Assembly: GCA_946183815.1 (NCBI GenBank)
Contig: CAMHDG010000118.1
Coordinates: 1-5,841, forward strand
Length of the DNA: 5,841 nucleotides
Direction: 5' to 3'
DNA from: an uncultured bacterium
GTDB taxonomy: Bacteria > Cyanobacteriota > Vampirovibrionia > Gastranaerophilales > Gastranaerophilaceae
The notes beneath the pieces are model-generated. The model was not told the DNA's origin and made no database searches. It saw nothing but the letters and a program-made list of their open reading frames with translations. This document shows positions 1-5,817 of the stretch, in pieces. A program made the translations under genes and the position numbers. Within the stretch, counting starts at the first letter, position 1. Each line of letters starts with the position of its first letter.

Positions 1-924
1 CAACCGAAAAACACCCCAAAAAGTGCGGGTAATCCTCTTAAACGGATTGCGCCATGGGTGTTTAGCGGGATGTTATTAACAGGTGTATCTTCGTGTTCTG
101 AAGAAAAAAGATACTCTGACTTTGAAAAATTTAGTGGAATTACTACCGAATACACTGATGTAACAAAACAGACAAGAGATTCTGTAATGAAGCCTGTTTA
201 TGAATTACAAAGAAAATTGTCACCTGACGATAATTTTCTCAAAGGGATAAAATATGATATAGTTCGCTCTTTTTCAAACATGAATGCAGGCGACAGTTTC
301 AAAAAATATGTTAAAGAAAACGAAAGTGATGTTTCTTATAAAGGGACAAGTTTTTATTCTGACAGACTCCTCCCTAAAAGAATAGCAGTTCAAGAATGTG
401 CGTTTAAAGATAATAATAAAATCAATTCAATGCGTCAAACAGTTATGCACGAAACAGGACACCATTTTGACAATTATTATGGACATGACCACAATGCCGA
501 CTTTGCACAAAAATGGGACTCTATTATGTATAAACACGAGATAAATCCCGAATCAGACTTGTTTACCTTTAGAACAGTTGTCGAAAAAGACAGACAGATT
601 GAATCCTATTTCTATGCAAATAATTCATTGAGCGATAAAACTGAATTTCAAAATGCACTTTACAAAGATATAAATAATCTTAAAAACAAAAAAGAATTAC
701 CAAAAGATATCGACTACTATTTAGGAAACATCGATATAAAAATAGGTACAACAAGAGAAGAACTTAATCGGGCAGACGGGGTTAGAAGTGAAATATATGC
801 AAATTTGTTCTCTTACCTGACAGGACAGGATGATGGAAACAAAGAAAAATTTTTAGACTGTTTCTCTGACAGCAAAAAAATAGTTGCAAAAGATATGAAA
901 AAATTTTTAAAATTTATAAAATAA
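1..924 (+). CDS. Putative lipoprotein with anthrax-lethal-factor-like zinc metalloprotease domain (5' partial)
   Basis: The reading frame is open to the left edge, so the gene is 5' truncated. A GTG at 58 has no ribosome binding site, and starting there would drop the Lys-Arg just upstream, which looks like a signal-peptide n-region. Counting residue 1 at position 58, a hydrophobic stretch leads to a lipobox V-S-S-C (10-13), predicting lipid attachment at Cys13 and an extracytoplasmic location. The catalytic motif HETGHHFDNYYG starts at residue 131 (His131, Glu132, His135). It resembles lethal factor HEFGHAVDDYAG as I remember it. The probable third zinc ligand is Glu245 in SEIYANLF, matching the E-x-x-A-x-x-F helix of that family, and the end (KKFLKFI) also resembles the lethal factor C terminus. 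About 63 extra residues separate the two motifs compared with lethal factor. The substrate is unknown; the protein could be a secreted toxin-like or cell-surface protease. It is convergent with the min operon. The metalloprotease call is solid; the subfamily is inference. Confidence 0.72.
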   Translation, partial: QPKNTPKSAGNPLKRIAPWVFSGMLLTGVSSCSEEKRYSDFEKFSGITTEYTDVTKQTRDSVMKPVYELQRKLSPDDNFLKGIKYDIVRSFSNMNAGDSFKKYVKENESDVSYKGTSFYSDRLLPKRIAVQECAFKDNNKINSMRQTVMHETGHHFDNYYGHDHNADFAQKWDSIMYKHEINPESDLFTFRTVVEKDRQIESYFYANNSLSDKTEFQNALYKDINNLKNKKELPKDIDYYLGNIDIKIGTTREELNRADGVRSEIYANLFSYLTGQDDGNKEKFLDCFSDSKKIVAKDMKKFLKFIK

Positions 925-1130
925 GAGTATTCTAATAAATCAAACTTATCCTATAAACTCGTGCCTATGGTCACGTTACATAAGAATATTACCTTAAAAT
1001 TGCTTGCGTATATATAACTAAAAATTTATAAAAGGCCTAAAATATATAGGCACAATATTTTATACAGGTAATATGTCAGAATACGATATTACACACCTAT
1101 TATACTTTAAGTTATTGTGATTCTATAATA
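925..1130. other. Non-coding intergenic stretch with short inverted repeats
   Basis: I see no gene here. The stretch separates the convergent lipoprotein and minE genes and is rich in A and T. It holds several short inverted repeats: TAAAATAT/ATATTTTA (1038-1045 with 1055-1062), GCCTA/TAGGC (1036-1039 region with 1047-1051), GTAATAT/ATATTAC (1068-1074 with 1086-1092), GTGCCTAT/ATAGGCAC (961-968 with 1046-1053) and ATATTACC/GGTAATAT (986-993 with 1067-1074). None is followed by a clean T-run on the plus strand, so no clear terminator for the lipoprotein gene is visible. Repeats this short are partly expected by chance in AT-rich DNA. Confidence 0.4.
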
Positions 1131-1171
1131 AAAAAAAGACGCAAATTTCTTTTAAATTCACATCTTTTTTT
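1131..1171 (-). terminator. Rho-independent terminator of the min operon
   Basis: Two 18-nt arms (1131-1148 and 1154-1171) flank a 5-nt loop, 45 bases past the minE stop codon. Read on the minus strand the arms pair along their whole length, with three G-U wobbles, and the 3' arm ends in a run of T. Read on the plus strand the same three positions become C-A mismatches. This asymmetry says the hairpin serves the minus-strand transcript, ending minC-minD-minE. It may give weaker termination for the convergent lipoprotein gene. Confidence 0.75.
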
Positions 1172-1215
1172 CATTATTTCCTGAATAATATCAAGCGTTG
1201 CTTTTGCCTGATTAT

Positions 1216-1887
1216 TTATCCTTCCTGACTTGCACCTTCTTCTTTTTTCTTTTTAAAGAATTTTTCTTTCTTTTTTTCTTTCTTTGTTTTAGTAGGGTCG
1301 TTATCTATTTCTTCGTCAGCCTCGTCATCTTCATCATCGTCAGAATCATCTTCAGAATTTTCTTCCTCCTCGTCAGAAAAAGCCTTTTCTTTATCGGTTA
1401 ACTCTGGTTTAACATCCTGTTCTTCACCTTCTTCAGAATTTTCTTCTTCTGAATCTGTTTGTTCTTGATTTTCATCATCAGAGGCTTCGTTATCAACAGA
1501 ATTTTCTTCGTCACCTTCAGAAGACTCAGAGTTCATTAGTTCTTCCAGTTTTTTACGTTCTTCGTCCTCTTTTGCCAAAATTTCATTGATTTCGTCTTCA
1601 TTCTTTGCACGAACAACAGGTATAGAAAGCATTAAAGCCATCTGCTCGTCTTCGTGTTCAAAACTCAAATCCAGTAATTCTCTGTCTAATTCCATATACT
1701 TTGACAAAAGTTCAATAAGTTCTTTTCTCATTCTGTCCATAATAGCAGGGGTCAAATTAGTTCTGTCCTGCATAAGAACAAGTTTCAGACGGTTACAAGC
1801 GTCATTTTTTGTGTTGGCTTGTTTTTCGTCTGTCTGATGAAAAAAGTTCACCACCTTATTGTATAAATTAGCAAAAATATCCTTCAT
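1216..1887 (-). CDS. minE: Cell division topological specificity factor MinE with long charged C-terminal tail
   Basis: MinE binds membrane-bound MinD, stimulates its ATPase and so drives MinCD off the membrane, setting the division site. Residues 1-17 (MKDIFANLYNKVVNFF and on) form an amphipathic N-terminal helix suited to membrane binding. Residues 31-45 (CNRLKLVLMQDRTNL) match the MinD-contact segment, and about 46-94, including the KYMELD motif, match the topological specificity and dimer domain. Typical MinE is about 90-100 residues; this one is 223. Residues 97-198 are a low-complexity acidic tail with about 53 Asp/Glu in 102 residues, then 200-215 hold 11 Lys around a Phe-Phe pair. The tail is surely translated, because the frame is open and ends just before the terminator. 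The gene is last in the operon, 2 nt after minD, with an AAGG ribosome site (1895-1898) inside the minD end, 7 nt from the ATG. The tail's function is unknown. Confidence 0.9.
   Translation of the reverse strand: MKDIFANLYNKVVNFFHQTDEKQANTKNDACNRLKLVLMQDRTNLTPAIMDRMRKELIELLSKYMELDRELLDLSFEHEDEQMALMLSIPVVRAKNEDEINEILAKEDEERKKLEELMNSESSEGDEENSVDNEASDDENQEQTDSEEENSEEGEEQDVKPELTDKEKAFSDEEEENSEDDSDDDEDDEADEEIDNDPTKTKKEKKKEKFFKKKKEEGASQEG
1255..1276 (-). other. In-frame A_AAA_AAG slippery heptamer and weak hairpin in the minE tail
   Basis: In minE mRNA the codons GAA-AAA-AAG (residues 204-206) form the heptamer A_AAA_AAG in the phase known from E. coli dnaX -1 frameshifting (1276 down to 1270). 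Directly after it, AAAGAA-AAA-TTCTTT (1269 to 1255) can fold into a 6-bp, almost all-AT hairpin. A -1 shift would add Glu-Arg-Lys-Ile-Leu and stop at a TAA (1255-1253), giving a protein of about 211 residues without the FFKKKK end. A long A-run could equally cause polymerase slippage. The motif is easily made by chance in Lys codons, the hairpin is weak, and no strong upstream Shine-Dalgarno stimulator is seen, so function is speculative. Confidence 0.25.
1353..1509 (-). repeat. Three exact 13-nt direct repeats inside the minE tail (Glu-Glu-Asn-Ser units)
   Basis: The plus-strand sequence CAGAATTTTCTTC occurs at 1353-1365, 1434-1446 and 1497-1509, all in the same reading frame of minE, and encodes Glu-Glu-Asn-Ser each time. 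The spacings of 81 and 63 bases are multiples of three, so changes in copy number would keep the frame. Surrounding Glu/Asp/Ser codons are similar but not identical. This suggests the acidic tail grew by in-frame repeat expansion, followed by drift. Confidence 0.6.
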
Positions 1888-1889
1888 TC

Positions 1890-2696
1890 TTATACCTTAC
1901 CTTTCGTAAAGAAATTTTTAATTTTATCAAGGAAAGTTTCCTTTGGAGTCAAATCTAATAAAGGAATATCCTCGCCCATTATTCTGTGGGCAACATTTCT
2001 GTATGCCTTACCTGCAAGAGCATCTTCATCATTTACGATAGGTTCACCTTTATTTGTTGAGGTAATAATTCCTGTGTCTTCAGGTATTACACCTATCAAT
2101 TCAGTAGAAAGAATTTCACAAACATCTTCAACACTCATCATATCATTTTGTTCAATAAGTTGAGGTCTTACTCTGTTTAACAACAATTTATAACTTTCGA
2201 TTTCTTCTTTCGCTTCTAACAAACCTATAATTCTGTCAGCATCACGAACTGCAGACATTTCAGGAGTTGTTACAACAATAGCCTCACTAGCACCTGCAAC
2301 TGCGTTTTGAAAACCTTGTTCTATCCCTGCCGGACAGTCAACAAGTATAAAATCATTTTTCTTTTTTAACTGTTCACAGATATCTTTTAACTGTTCTGCT
2401 GTTACAGAAGTTTTATCCCTCGTTTGGGCAGCAGCCAAAAGAGAAAGATTAGGGTTTTTCTTATCCTTTACTAAGGCTTGTTTTAACTTACATCTTTCTT
2501 CTACAACATCAACGATTGTATAAACAATTCTATTCTCCAAACCTAAAAGCAAATCAAGGTTTCTTAACCCGATATCTGTATCAATCAATACAACTTTATT
2601 ACCCAATTTTGCGAGTGCAGTACCAATATTAGCACTTGTTGTAGTCTTACCTACACCACCCTTACCTGATGTTATTACAATTACTCGGCCAGCCAT
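1890..2696 (-). CDS. minD: Septum site-determining ATPase MinD
   Basis: MinD is a membrane-associated ParA/MinD-family ATPase. As an ATP-bound dimer it sits on the inner membrane, recruits MinC and is released by MinE. The deviant Walker A motif GKGGVGKTT runs from residue 11, with signature Lys12 and phosphate-binding Lys17. The switch I region DTDIGLRNLDLLLG starts at Asp39, with Asp41 aligned to the E. coli catalytic Asp40. Walker B, FILVDCPAGIE, has Asp120. The C terminus (about 254-265, FLDKIKNFFTK) is an amphipathic helix that fits the MinD membrane-targeting sequence. At 268 residues it has the usual length, with no added tail. The ATG overlaps the minC stop codon by one base (TAATG), and an AGGAG ribosome site lies 9 nt upstream inside minC, so translation is probably coupled. 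The assignment is firm. Confidence 0.97.
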   Translation of the reverse strand: MAGRVIVITSGKGGVGKTTTSANIGTALAKLGNKVVLIDTDIGLRNLDLLLGLENRIVYTIVDVVEERCKLKQALVKDKKNPNLSLLAAAQTRDKTSVTAEQLKDICEQLKKKNDFILVDCPAGIEQGFQNAVAGASEAIVVTTPEMSAVRDADRIIGLLEAKEEIESYKLLLNRVRPQLIEQNDMMSVEDVCEILSTELIGVIPEDTGIITSTNKGEPIVNDEDALAGKAYRNVAHRIMGEDIPLLDLTPKETFLDKIKNFFTKGKV

Positions 2697-2710
2697 TAAT
2701 CTTCTCTCCT
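2694..2710 (-). promoter_or_regulatory. minC-minD TAATG overlap with internal Shine-Dalgarno
   Basis: On the minus strand the minC stop TAA (2698-2696) shares its last A with the minD start ATG (2696-2694). AGGAG (2710-2706), within the minC coding end, lies 9 nt before the ATG. This is the strongest ribosome site in the operon. It fixes the minD start and points to translational coupling that would keep MinC and MinD amounts related. Confidence 0.8.
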
Positions 2711-3859
2711 TAATGTTTTAAATATAACTATTTGTTCATTCTCTATTCTTGCTTCTTCCGGGGTAAATTCATTTGTCTTTTGGACATAAGGAACATTTAC
2801 CGTATCATTTCTTCGTGAATAGAGATTTGCTATTCTTAATTGAATAGGATTTAATTTTAATGCTCTTACTTTTGCATCAGTGTTCCCTTTAGAACCGGCA
2901 TGAACAATACCGCCTAAAATACCCCACACAGTGATATCGCCTGTTGCGTTAATTTCACTACCGGGGTGAGCATCACCGATTAGGAAGATATTTCCTTCGT
3001 AAGATACAGTTTGACCTGAACGAAGGGTTTGAGTTAAATATAATGTATCTAAATCTGACGTATTAGCCTTTATTAACTCAATACCTTCAGGAGTGATTCC
3101 CTCCGTATCTAACAAAACATATTTGCCGTCTGTTTCTGTTTCAACAGTTTCAGTTATTTCATGTTCTCTGAACCTATCCTGCATTGTTACTGTTGAATCT
3201 GTATCTTTATCAGAATTGCCTAATTCCTCTCTAATACTTACACCTGAGCCAAAAGTTACGTCTAAAGCGTCTTGAATATCCTCGTGAGTAACCTCTTTAT
3301 CCAAAGAGTCATCAATGTTTGCAACTTTTTCTTCTTTTGACATTTCCTCATTAACTAAATTATCCTCAATGTCATCTGATTCAGCCTCTTTTAAAAATTC
3401 TTTTGTTTCTTCTTCAAGGTGTTCATCATGTACCTCAGGTAAAGACTCTGTATCAGATACAAAATCACCGATTGAATTCATTTTCTTCAACTGCGCAAAA
3501 GAACTAATCTCATCAGATGAAGACAATTTTTCTTCAAAAGACGGTTCAACCTGAGGGCTAAAAGTTTCGGCAAAAGTCGGCTCTTGAACAGGTGATGATT
3601 TACCCACTGTTAAGCCAAGCCCTATTGCTGATGCTTCTGTTACCTCTGACGTTGTTTCAACACCCGACAATGTTGACTGCATAGCCTCTATCAATGCTTT
3701 TATACTCAATAATTGAGATTGCTTTAAATCTATGTTTCCAAGATTCAAATGCAATTCTTTATTTCCTGCTCCGTCTGTTTCTAAAATATTAGTAATTTTT
3801 ATACCTAAATCAGAAATATTGACGGCATCACTTAAATCAATAGTAAGTTTTTCTTTCAT
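2696..3859 (-). CDS. minC: Septum site-determining protein MinC with long acidic interdomain linker
   Basis: MinC inhibits FtsZ polymerisation and is placed on the membrane by MinD. Residues 1 to about 86 look like a MinC N-terminal (FtsZ-binding) domain; the part LHLNLGNIDLKQSQLL followed by GVETTSEVTEASAIGLGL fits its C-terminal half as seen in cyanobacterial MinC. Residues about 88-245 are a low-complexity linker with roughly 47 Asp/Glu against 12 Lys/Arg. Residues about 268-345 are a clear MinC C-terminal beta-helix domain: LRSGQ (279-283), the MinD-binding signature, then YEGN, GDAHPGSEI, GDITVWGILGG and HAGSKGN. E. coli MinC is 231 residues; the linker explains most of the excess in this 387-residue protein. 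It is the first gene of the operon. The ATG at 3859 has GGAAATAAGAAG before it, a modest ribosome site, and a candidate promoter 30-60 bases upstream. The C-terminal domain assignment is firm; the N-terminal one is good but divergent. Confidence 0.93.
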   Translation of the reverse strand: MKEKLTIDLSDAVNISDLGIKITNILETDGAGNKELHLNLGNIDLKQSQLLSIKALIEAMQSTLSGVETTSEVTEASAIGLGLTVGKSSPVQEPTFAETFSPQVEPSFEEKLSSSDEISSFAQLKKMNSIGDFVSDTESLPEVHDEHLEEETKEFLKEAESDDIEDNLVNEEMSKEEKVANIDDSLDKEVTHEDIQDALDVTFGSGVSIREELGNSDKDTDSTVTMQDRFREHEITETVETETDGKYVLLDTEGITPEGIELIKANTSDLDTLYLTQTLRSGQTVSYEGNIFLIGDAHPGSEINATGDITVWGILGGIVHAGSKGNTDAKVRALKLNPIQLRIANLYSRRNDTVNVPYVQKTNEFTPEEARIENEQIVIFKTLRRED

Positions 3860-3891
3860 CTTCTTATTTCCATATAAACTAATACACCAAT

Positions 3892-3910
3892 AGAATATCT
3901 TAAATATTCT
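3892..3910. promoter_or_regulatory. Palindrome over the minC promoter -10 region, possible operator
   Basis: AGAATAT (3892-3898) and ATATTCT (3904-3910) form a perfect 7-bp inverted repeat around a 5-bp centre, CTTAA. The palindrome covers the proposed -10 box and most of the spacer toward the -35 box, where a dimeric repressor would block polymerase. No regulator gene is present in the window. Chance is a real alternative because the sequence is AT-rich. Confidence 0.3.
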
Positions 3911-3920
3911 CTCTGTTCAA
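3892..3920 (-). promoter_or_regulatory. Candidate sigma-70-type promoter of minCDE
   Basis: On the minus strand TTGAAC (3920-3915) and TATTCT (3897-3892) are separated by exactly 17 bases and lie just upstream of minC. Each box matches the consensus at four of six positions. The location between the terminator of the preceding gene and the minC start makes a promoter necessary here. The exact boxes are a judgement by eye in AT-rich DNA. Confidence 0.45.
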
Positions 3921-3967
3921 TATTTTGTGTCGTTATGTTACATGTTTTCATATAGATAACTACAATA

Positions 3968-3995
3968 AAAAACGGGGTTTTAAAACCCCGTTTTT
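3968..3995 (-). terminator. Rho-independent terminator after the M49-like peptidase gene
   Basis: Perfect 14-bp inverted repeat: AAAAACGGGGTTTT (3968-3981) and AAAACCCCGTTTTT (3982-3995). It begins 2 bases after the peptidase stop codon on the minus strand, where it has a five-base C/G core (CGGGG/CCCCG) and ends in six T. The symmetry would let it work in both directions, but no plus-strand gene ends here. It separates peptidase transcription from minCDE. Confidence 0.9.
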
Positions 3996-3997
3996 AC

Positions 3998-5734
3998 TTA
4001 TTCCTCTAAAAGTTTTTTTGCAAGCGGTTCTTCAACTTTACCATTCAAAGATTTTGATACTTTCTTAATTTTTTCAGCCATAACCTCCATCTCATTTGTC
4101 CATTGGAAGTTATCAAGAACGTATTTTTCCCCTTTTGCAAAATCGCCATCTATCTGTATTCTGATTATTTCTTTTAGCATTTTTTGTGCGGTAGGAATCA
4201 TTTTATCTATGTGAACGGTAAGCATACCGTCAGCACTTATTTCTAATGCACCTTCTTTTAAGAAATAATAGTTTTGCATTACGGAACGAACTCTGTGAGC
4301 CTGCGATAAAGTTGGTTTTGATTTTAGCATATTATCAGCAGCATAAGTTACAATAATCTGTTCTTTTTCCTCTTTTGAATACATCCCGTTTTGTTCTAAA
4401 ACGTCCAACATGGCAAGTGATGTTATATCTGCCTTATTTTCTTCAATAATAGACTTGTACTTGCCCAAGGCCTCCGTTCCTGAATTTGGACCGAGAGAAT
4501 GAGCGTTTTCATGACCTATTGTAAACCAGTGATCTGCCTCATCATTATAATATTTGTGCTGATCGTGGTTTAAAATAGCATCAAGCCTTTCCTGTAATTT
4601 TTTACGGGAATCCTCACTTGTGATAAGCCTTATCTGTCGGTGATACACATTTCTTCTGCCACCGCCGATTGTAAGCGATAACTTATCATCATTAGGCAAA
4701 TTCTCTGCAAGCGTTATTCCTGCCCTAAATTCGCCAACATCACCTGACACCGTTACCAAATCAACATCAACCATTGTTTGTTTGCTTTCCTTATCAGGCG
4801 AAATGTTTTGAACATACTCATCCTTAAACGGCATATTATCCGCCATCAAAGGCAGGTATTCTTTAACTTTCAAAAGAGCCTCCGTACCTTTCTTATTTAT
4901 AATACCGACTCTTCCGCCTAAAAAGTCTTTTCCCACAGGTGTAATATTGTATTGTTCTAAAAGTGATTTTAACTCCTCATTTTCGACAACACTTTCCGTT
5001 AATTCGTCAGAGTAATTTTCCCTTGTTATAGTGAACTCTAACGGAGTATCCTGCAATTCAGCCCATTTTTTATCAGCATACGCATCTAACATGGGATCGG
5101 CTGTTCTCAAGGCTTTAACCTGTAATTCAAGATACTCATTAAAATCTTTGTTTGTAGAAACTTTCGAGGCTTTTTCTAATTCGTCTGCCATTTGAGAAAA
5201 CTCTGTCTTATATTTATCAATATAATCAGTTCCGATAAGTTCATCACCATTTCTTTCGACAACAGAACGCTGGTTTAAAATAGTTTTGACCTCATCAATT
5301 TTTCCACGTTTTAACATCCTTAAAATTATTTGTTGAAACTCCTGTTTACCTAAATCTTCAGGATAACATCCTTTACCAAAAGTTGCATGAACATCTTTTG
5401 CAAGTTCTATAATATTTGACTCTCTGTCAAGTGCACAAACACCTTTTTGGGCATCATACAAAATTTTTGTTAATTCTGCTCTTTTATTTCCCTTTTCAAT
5501 TTCTTTATTCAAAAATTCTTCAAAAGGAAGATTGTGAACATTATCCAACTGCTTATTAATTTTTTCCAGTATATATGCCGCCTTTACCAAGTGTTTAAGG
5601 GCTTCTTTATCGCCTTGAGCAAGGTTTTTATAACCTTCAAAATTTTCATCCACCATCTTTTTAGTAACCAGATAGTCCTTATGTGTCCTCTTTTCTAATT
5701 CTTCTAAACTCAAATTTAATTCATATTCTCTCAT
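3998..5734 (-). CDS. Dipeptidyl-peptidase III (M49)-like zinc metallopeptidase
   Basis: The protein has 578 residues, no signal peptide and no membrane segment, so it is probably cytosolic. The zinc site is HENAHSLGP from residue 408 (His408, Glu409, His412), followed by EENKAD (431-436), where Glu432 is the probable third ligand. This order, and the preceding LPNDDKLSLTIGGGRRN (346-362) and WAELQDTPLEFTI (224-236), recall bacterial DPP III-like proteins as I remember them, some fused to Nudix domains. Classical DPP III cuts dipeptides from peptide N termini and has a six-residue HExxGH; here the motif is the five-residue HExxH, so true dipeptidyl-peptidase activity is uncertain. The N-terminal 180 residues are helical and charged and I do not recognise them. 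The start is supported by AAAGGG (5747-5742), 7 nt before the ATG. It is transcribed alone: its own promoter lies upstream and a strong terminator follows immediately. Confidence 0.75.
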   Translation of the reverse strand: MREYELNLSLEELEKRTHKDYLVTKKMVDENFEGYKNLAQGDKEALKHLVKAAYILEKINKQLDNVHNLPFEEFLNKEIEKGNKRAELTKILYDAQKGVCALDRESNIIELAKDVHATFGKGCYPEDLGKQEFQQIILRMLKRGKIDEVKTILNQRSVVERNGDELIGTDYIDKYKTEFSQMADELEKASKVSTNKDFNEYLELQVKALRTADPMLDAYADKKWAELQDTPLEFTITRENYSDELTESVVENEELKSLLEQYNITPVGKDFLGGRVGIINKKGTEALLKVKEYLPLMADNMPFKDEYVQNISPDKESKQTMVDVDLVTVSGDVGEFRAGITLAENLPNDDKLSLTIGGGRRNVYHRQIRLITSEDSRKKLQERLDAILNHDQHKYYNDEADHWFTIGHENAHSLGPNSGTEALGKYKSIIEENKADITSLAMLDVLEQNGMYSKEEKEQIIVTYAADNMLKSKPTLSQAHRVRSVMQNYYFLKEGALEISADGMLTVHIDKMIPTAQKMLKEIIRIQIDGDFAKGEKYVLDNFQWTNEMEVMAEKIKKVSKSLNGKVEEPLAKKLLEE

Positions 5735-5758
5735 CTTATTTCCCTTTCATACGAAATA

Positions 5759-5787
5759 ATTATACAATATTTTAGGGTTTTGTTCTA
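5759..5787 (-). promoter_or_regulatory. Candidate promoter of the M49-like peptidase gene
   Basis: On the minus strand a consensus -10 box TATAAT (5764-5759) lies 24 bases before the start codon. Seventeen bases upstream of it is TAGAAC (5787-5782), a poor -35 box (three of six matches) that resembles the TTGAAC proposed for minC. The weak -35 box would fit an activator-dependent promoter, with the adjacent direct repeat as its site. The -10 box is convincing; the rest is inference. Confidence 0.5.
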
Positions 5788-5817
5788 GGGGTAAATTATT
5801 GTTTAGCGGGGGTAAAT
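5788..5817. promoter_or_regulatory. Direct repeat GGGGTAAAT spaced 21 bp, possible activator site
   Basis: GGGGTAAAT occurs at 5788-5796 and 5809-5817, start to start 21 bp, about two helical turns. The first copy touches the upstream edge of the proposed -35 box of the peptidase gene. The G-tracts stand out in otherwise AT-rich DNA. Tandem sites on one DNA face next to a weak -35 box are typical of response-regulator-type activators, but no regulator can be named. The stretch continues to the window's right edge without a recognisable gene. Confidence 0.4.

Noticed and set aside
58..72. GTG at 58 or ATG at 70 as true start of the lipoprotein
   Set aside because: Neither has a convincing ribosome site, and both would cut the Lys-Arg n-region of the signal peptide. 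The frame continues open to base 1.
960..975. CGTG...CACG mini-hairpin as terminator of the lipoprotein gene
   Set aside because: The stem is short with a bulge, and no T-run follows.
1198..1401. Plus-strand open frame of 67 codons, Phe/Leu/Ile-rich, looking like a membrane peptide
   Set aside because: It is the reverse complement of the Lys/Glu-rich minE tail; the hydrophobic look comes from the polypyrimidine strand. It also has no ribosome site.
1216..1600. The MinE tail as a frameshift or assembly artefact
   Set aside because: Acidic composition with consistent codon choice persists over 300 bases in one frame, and the stop lies sensibly before a terminator. An error in one of the T-runs near 1243-1277 could still alter the last residues.
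1586..1837. Plus-strand open frame of 83 codons, Ser-rich
   Set aside because: Antisense shadow of the conserved MinE core, with no family resemblance.
3093..3554. Two plus-strand Ser-rich open frames (3093-3275 and 3315-3554)
   Set aside because: Both lie opposite the acidic MinC linker; Glu/Asp codons read backwards give Ser/Phe-rich frames.
2696..5734. The M49-like peptidase as part of the Min operon
   Set aside because: A strong terminator directly follows the peptidase stop, and minC has its own upstream promoter candidate.
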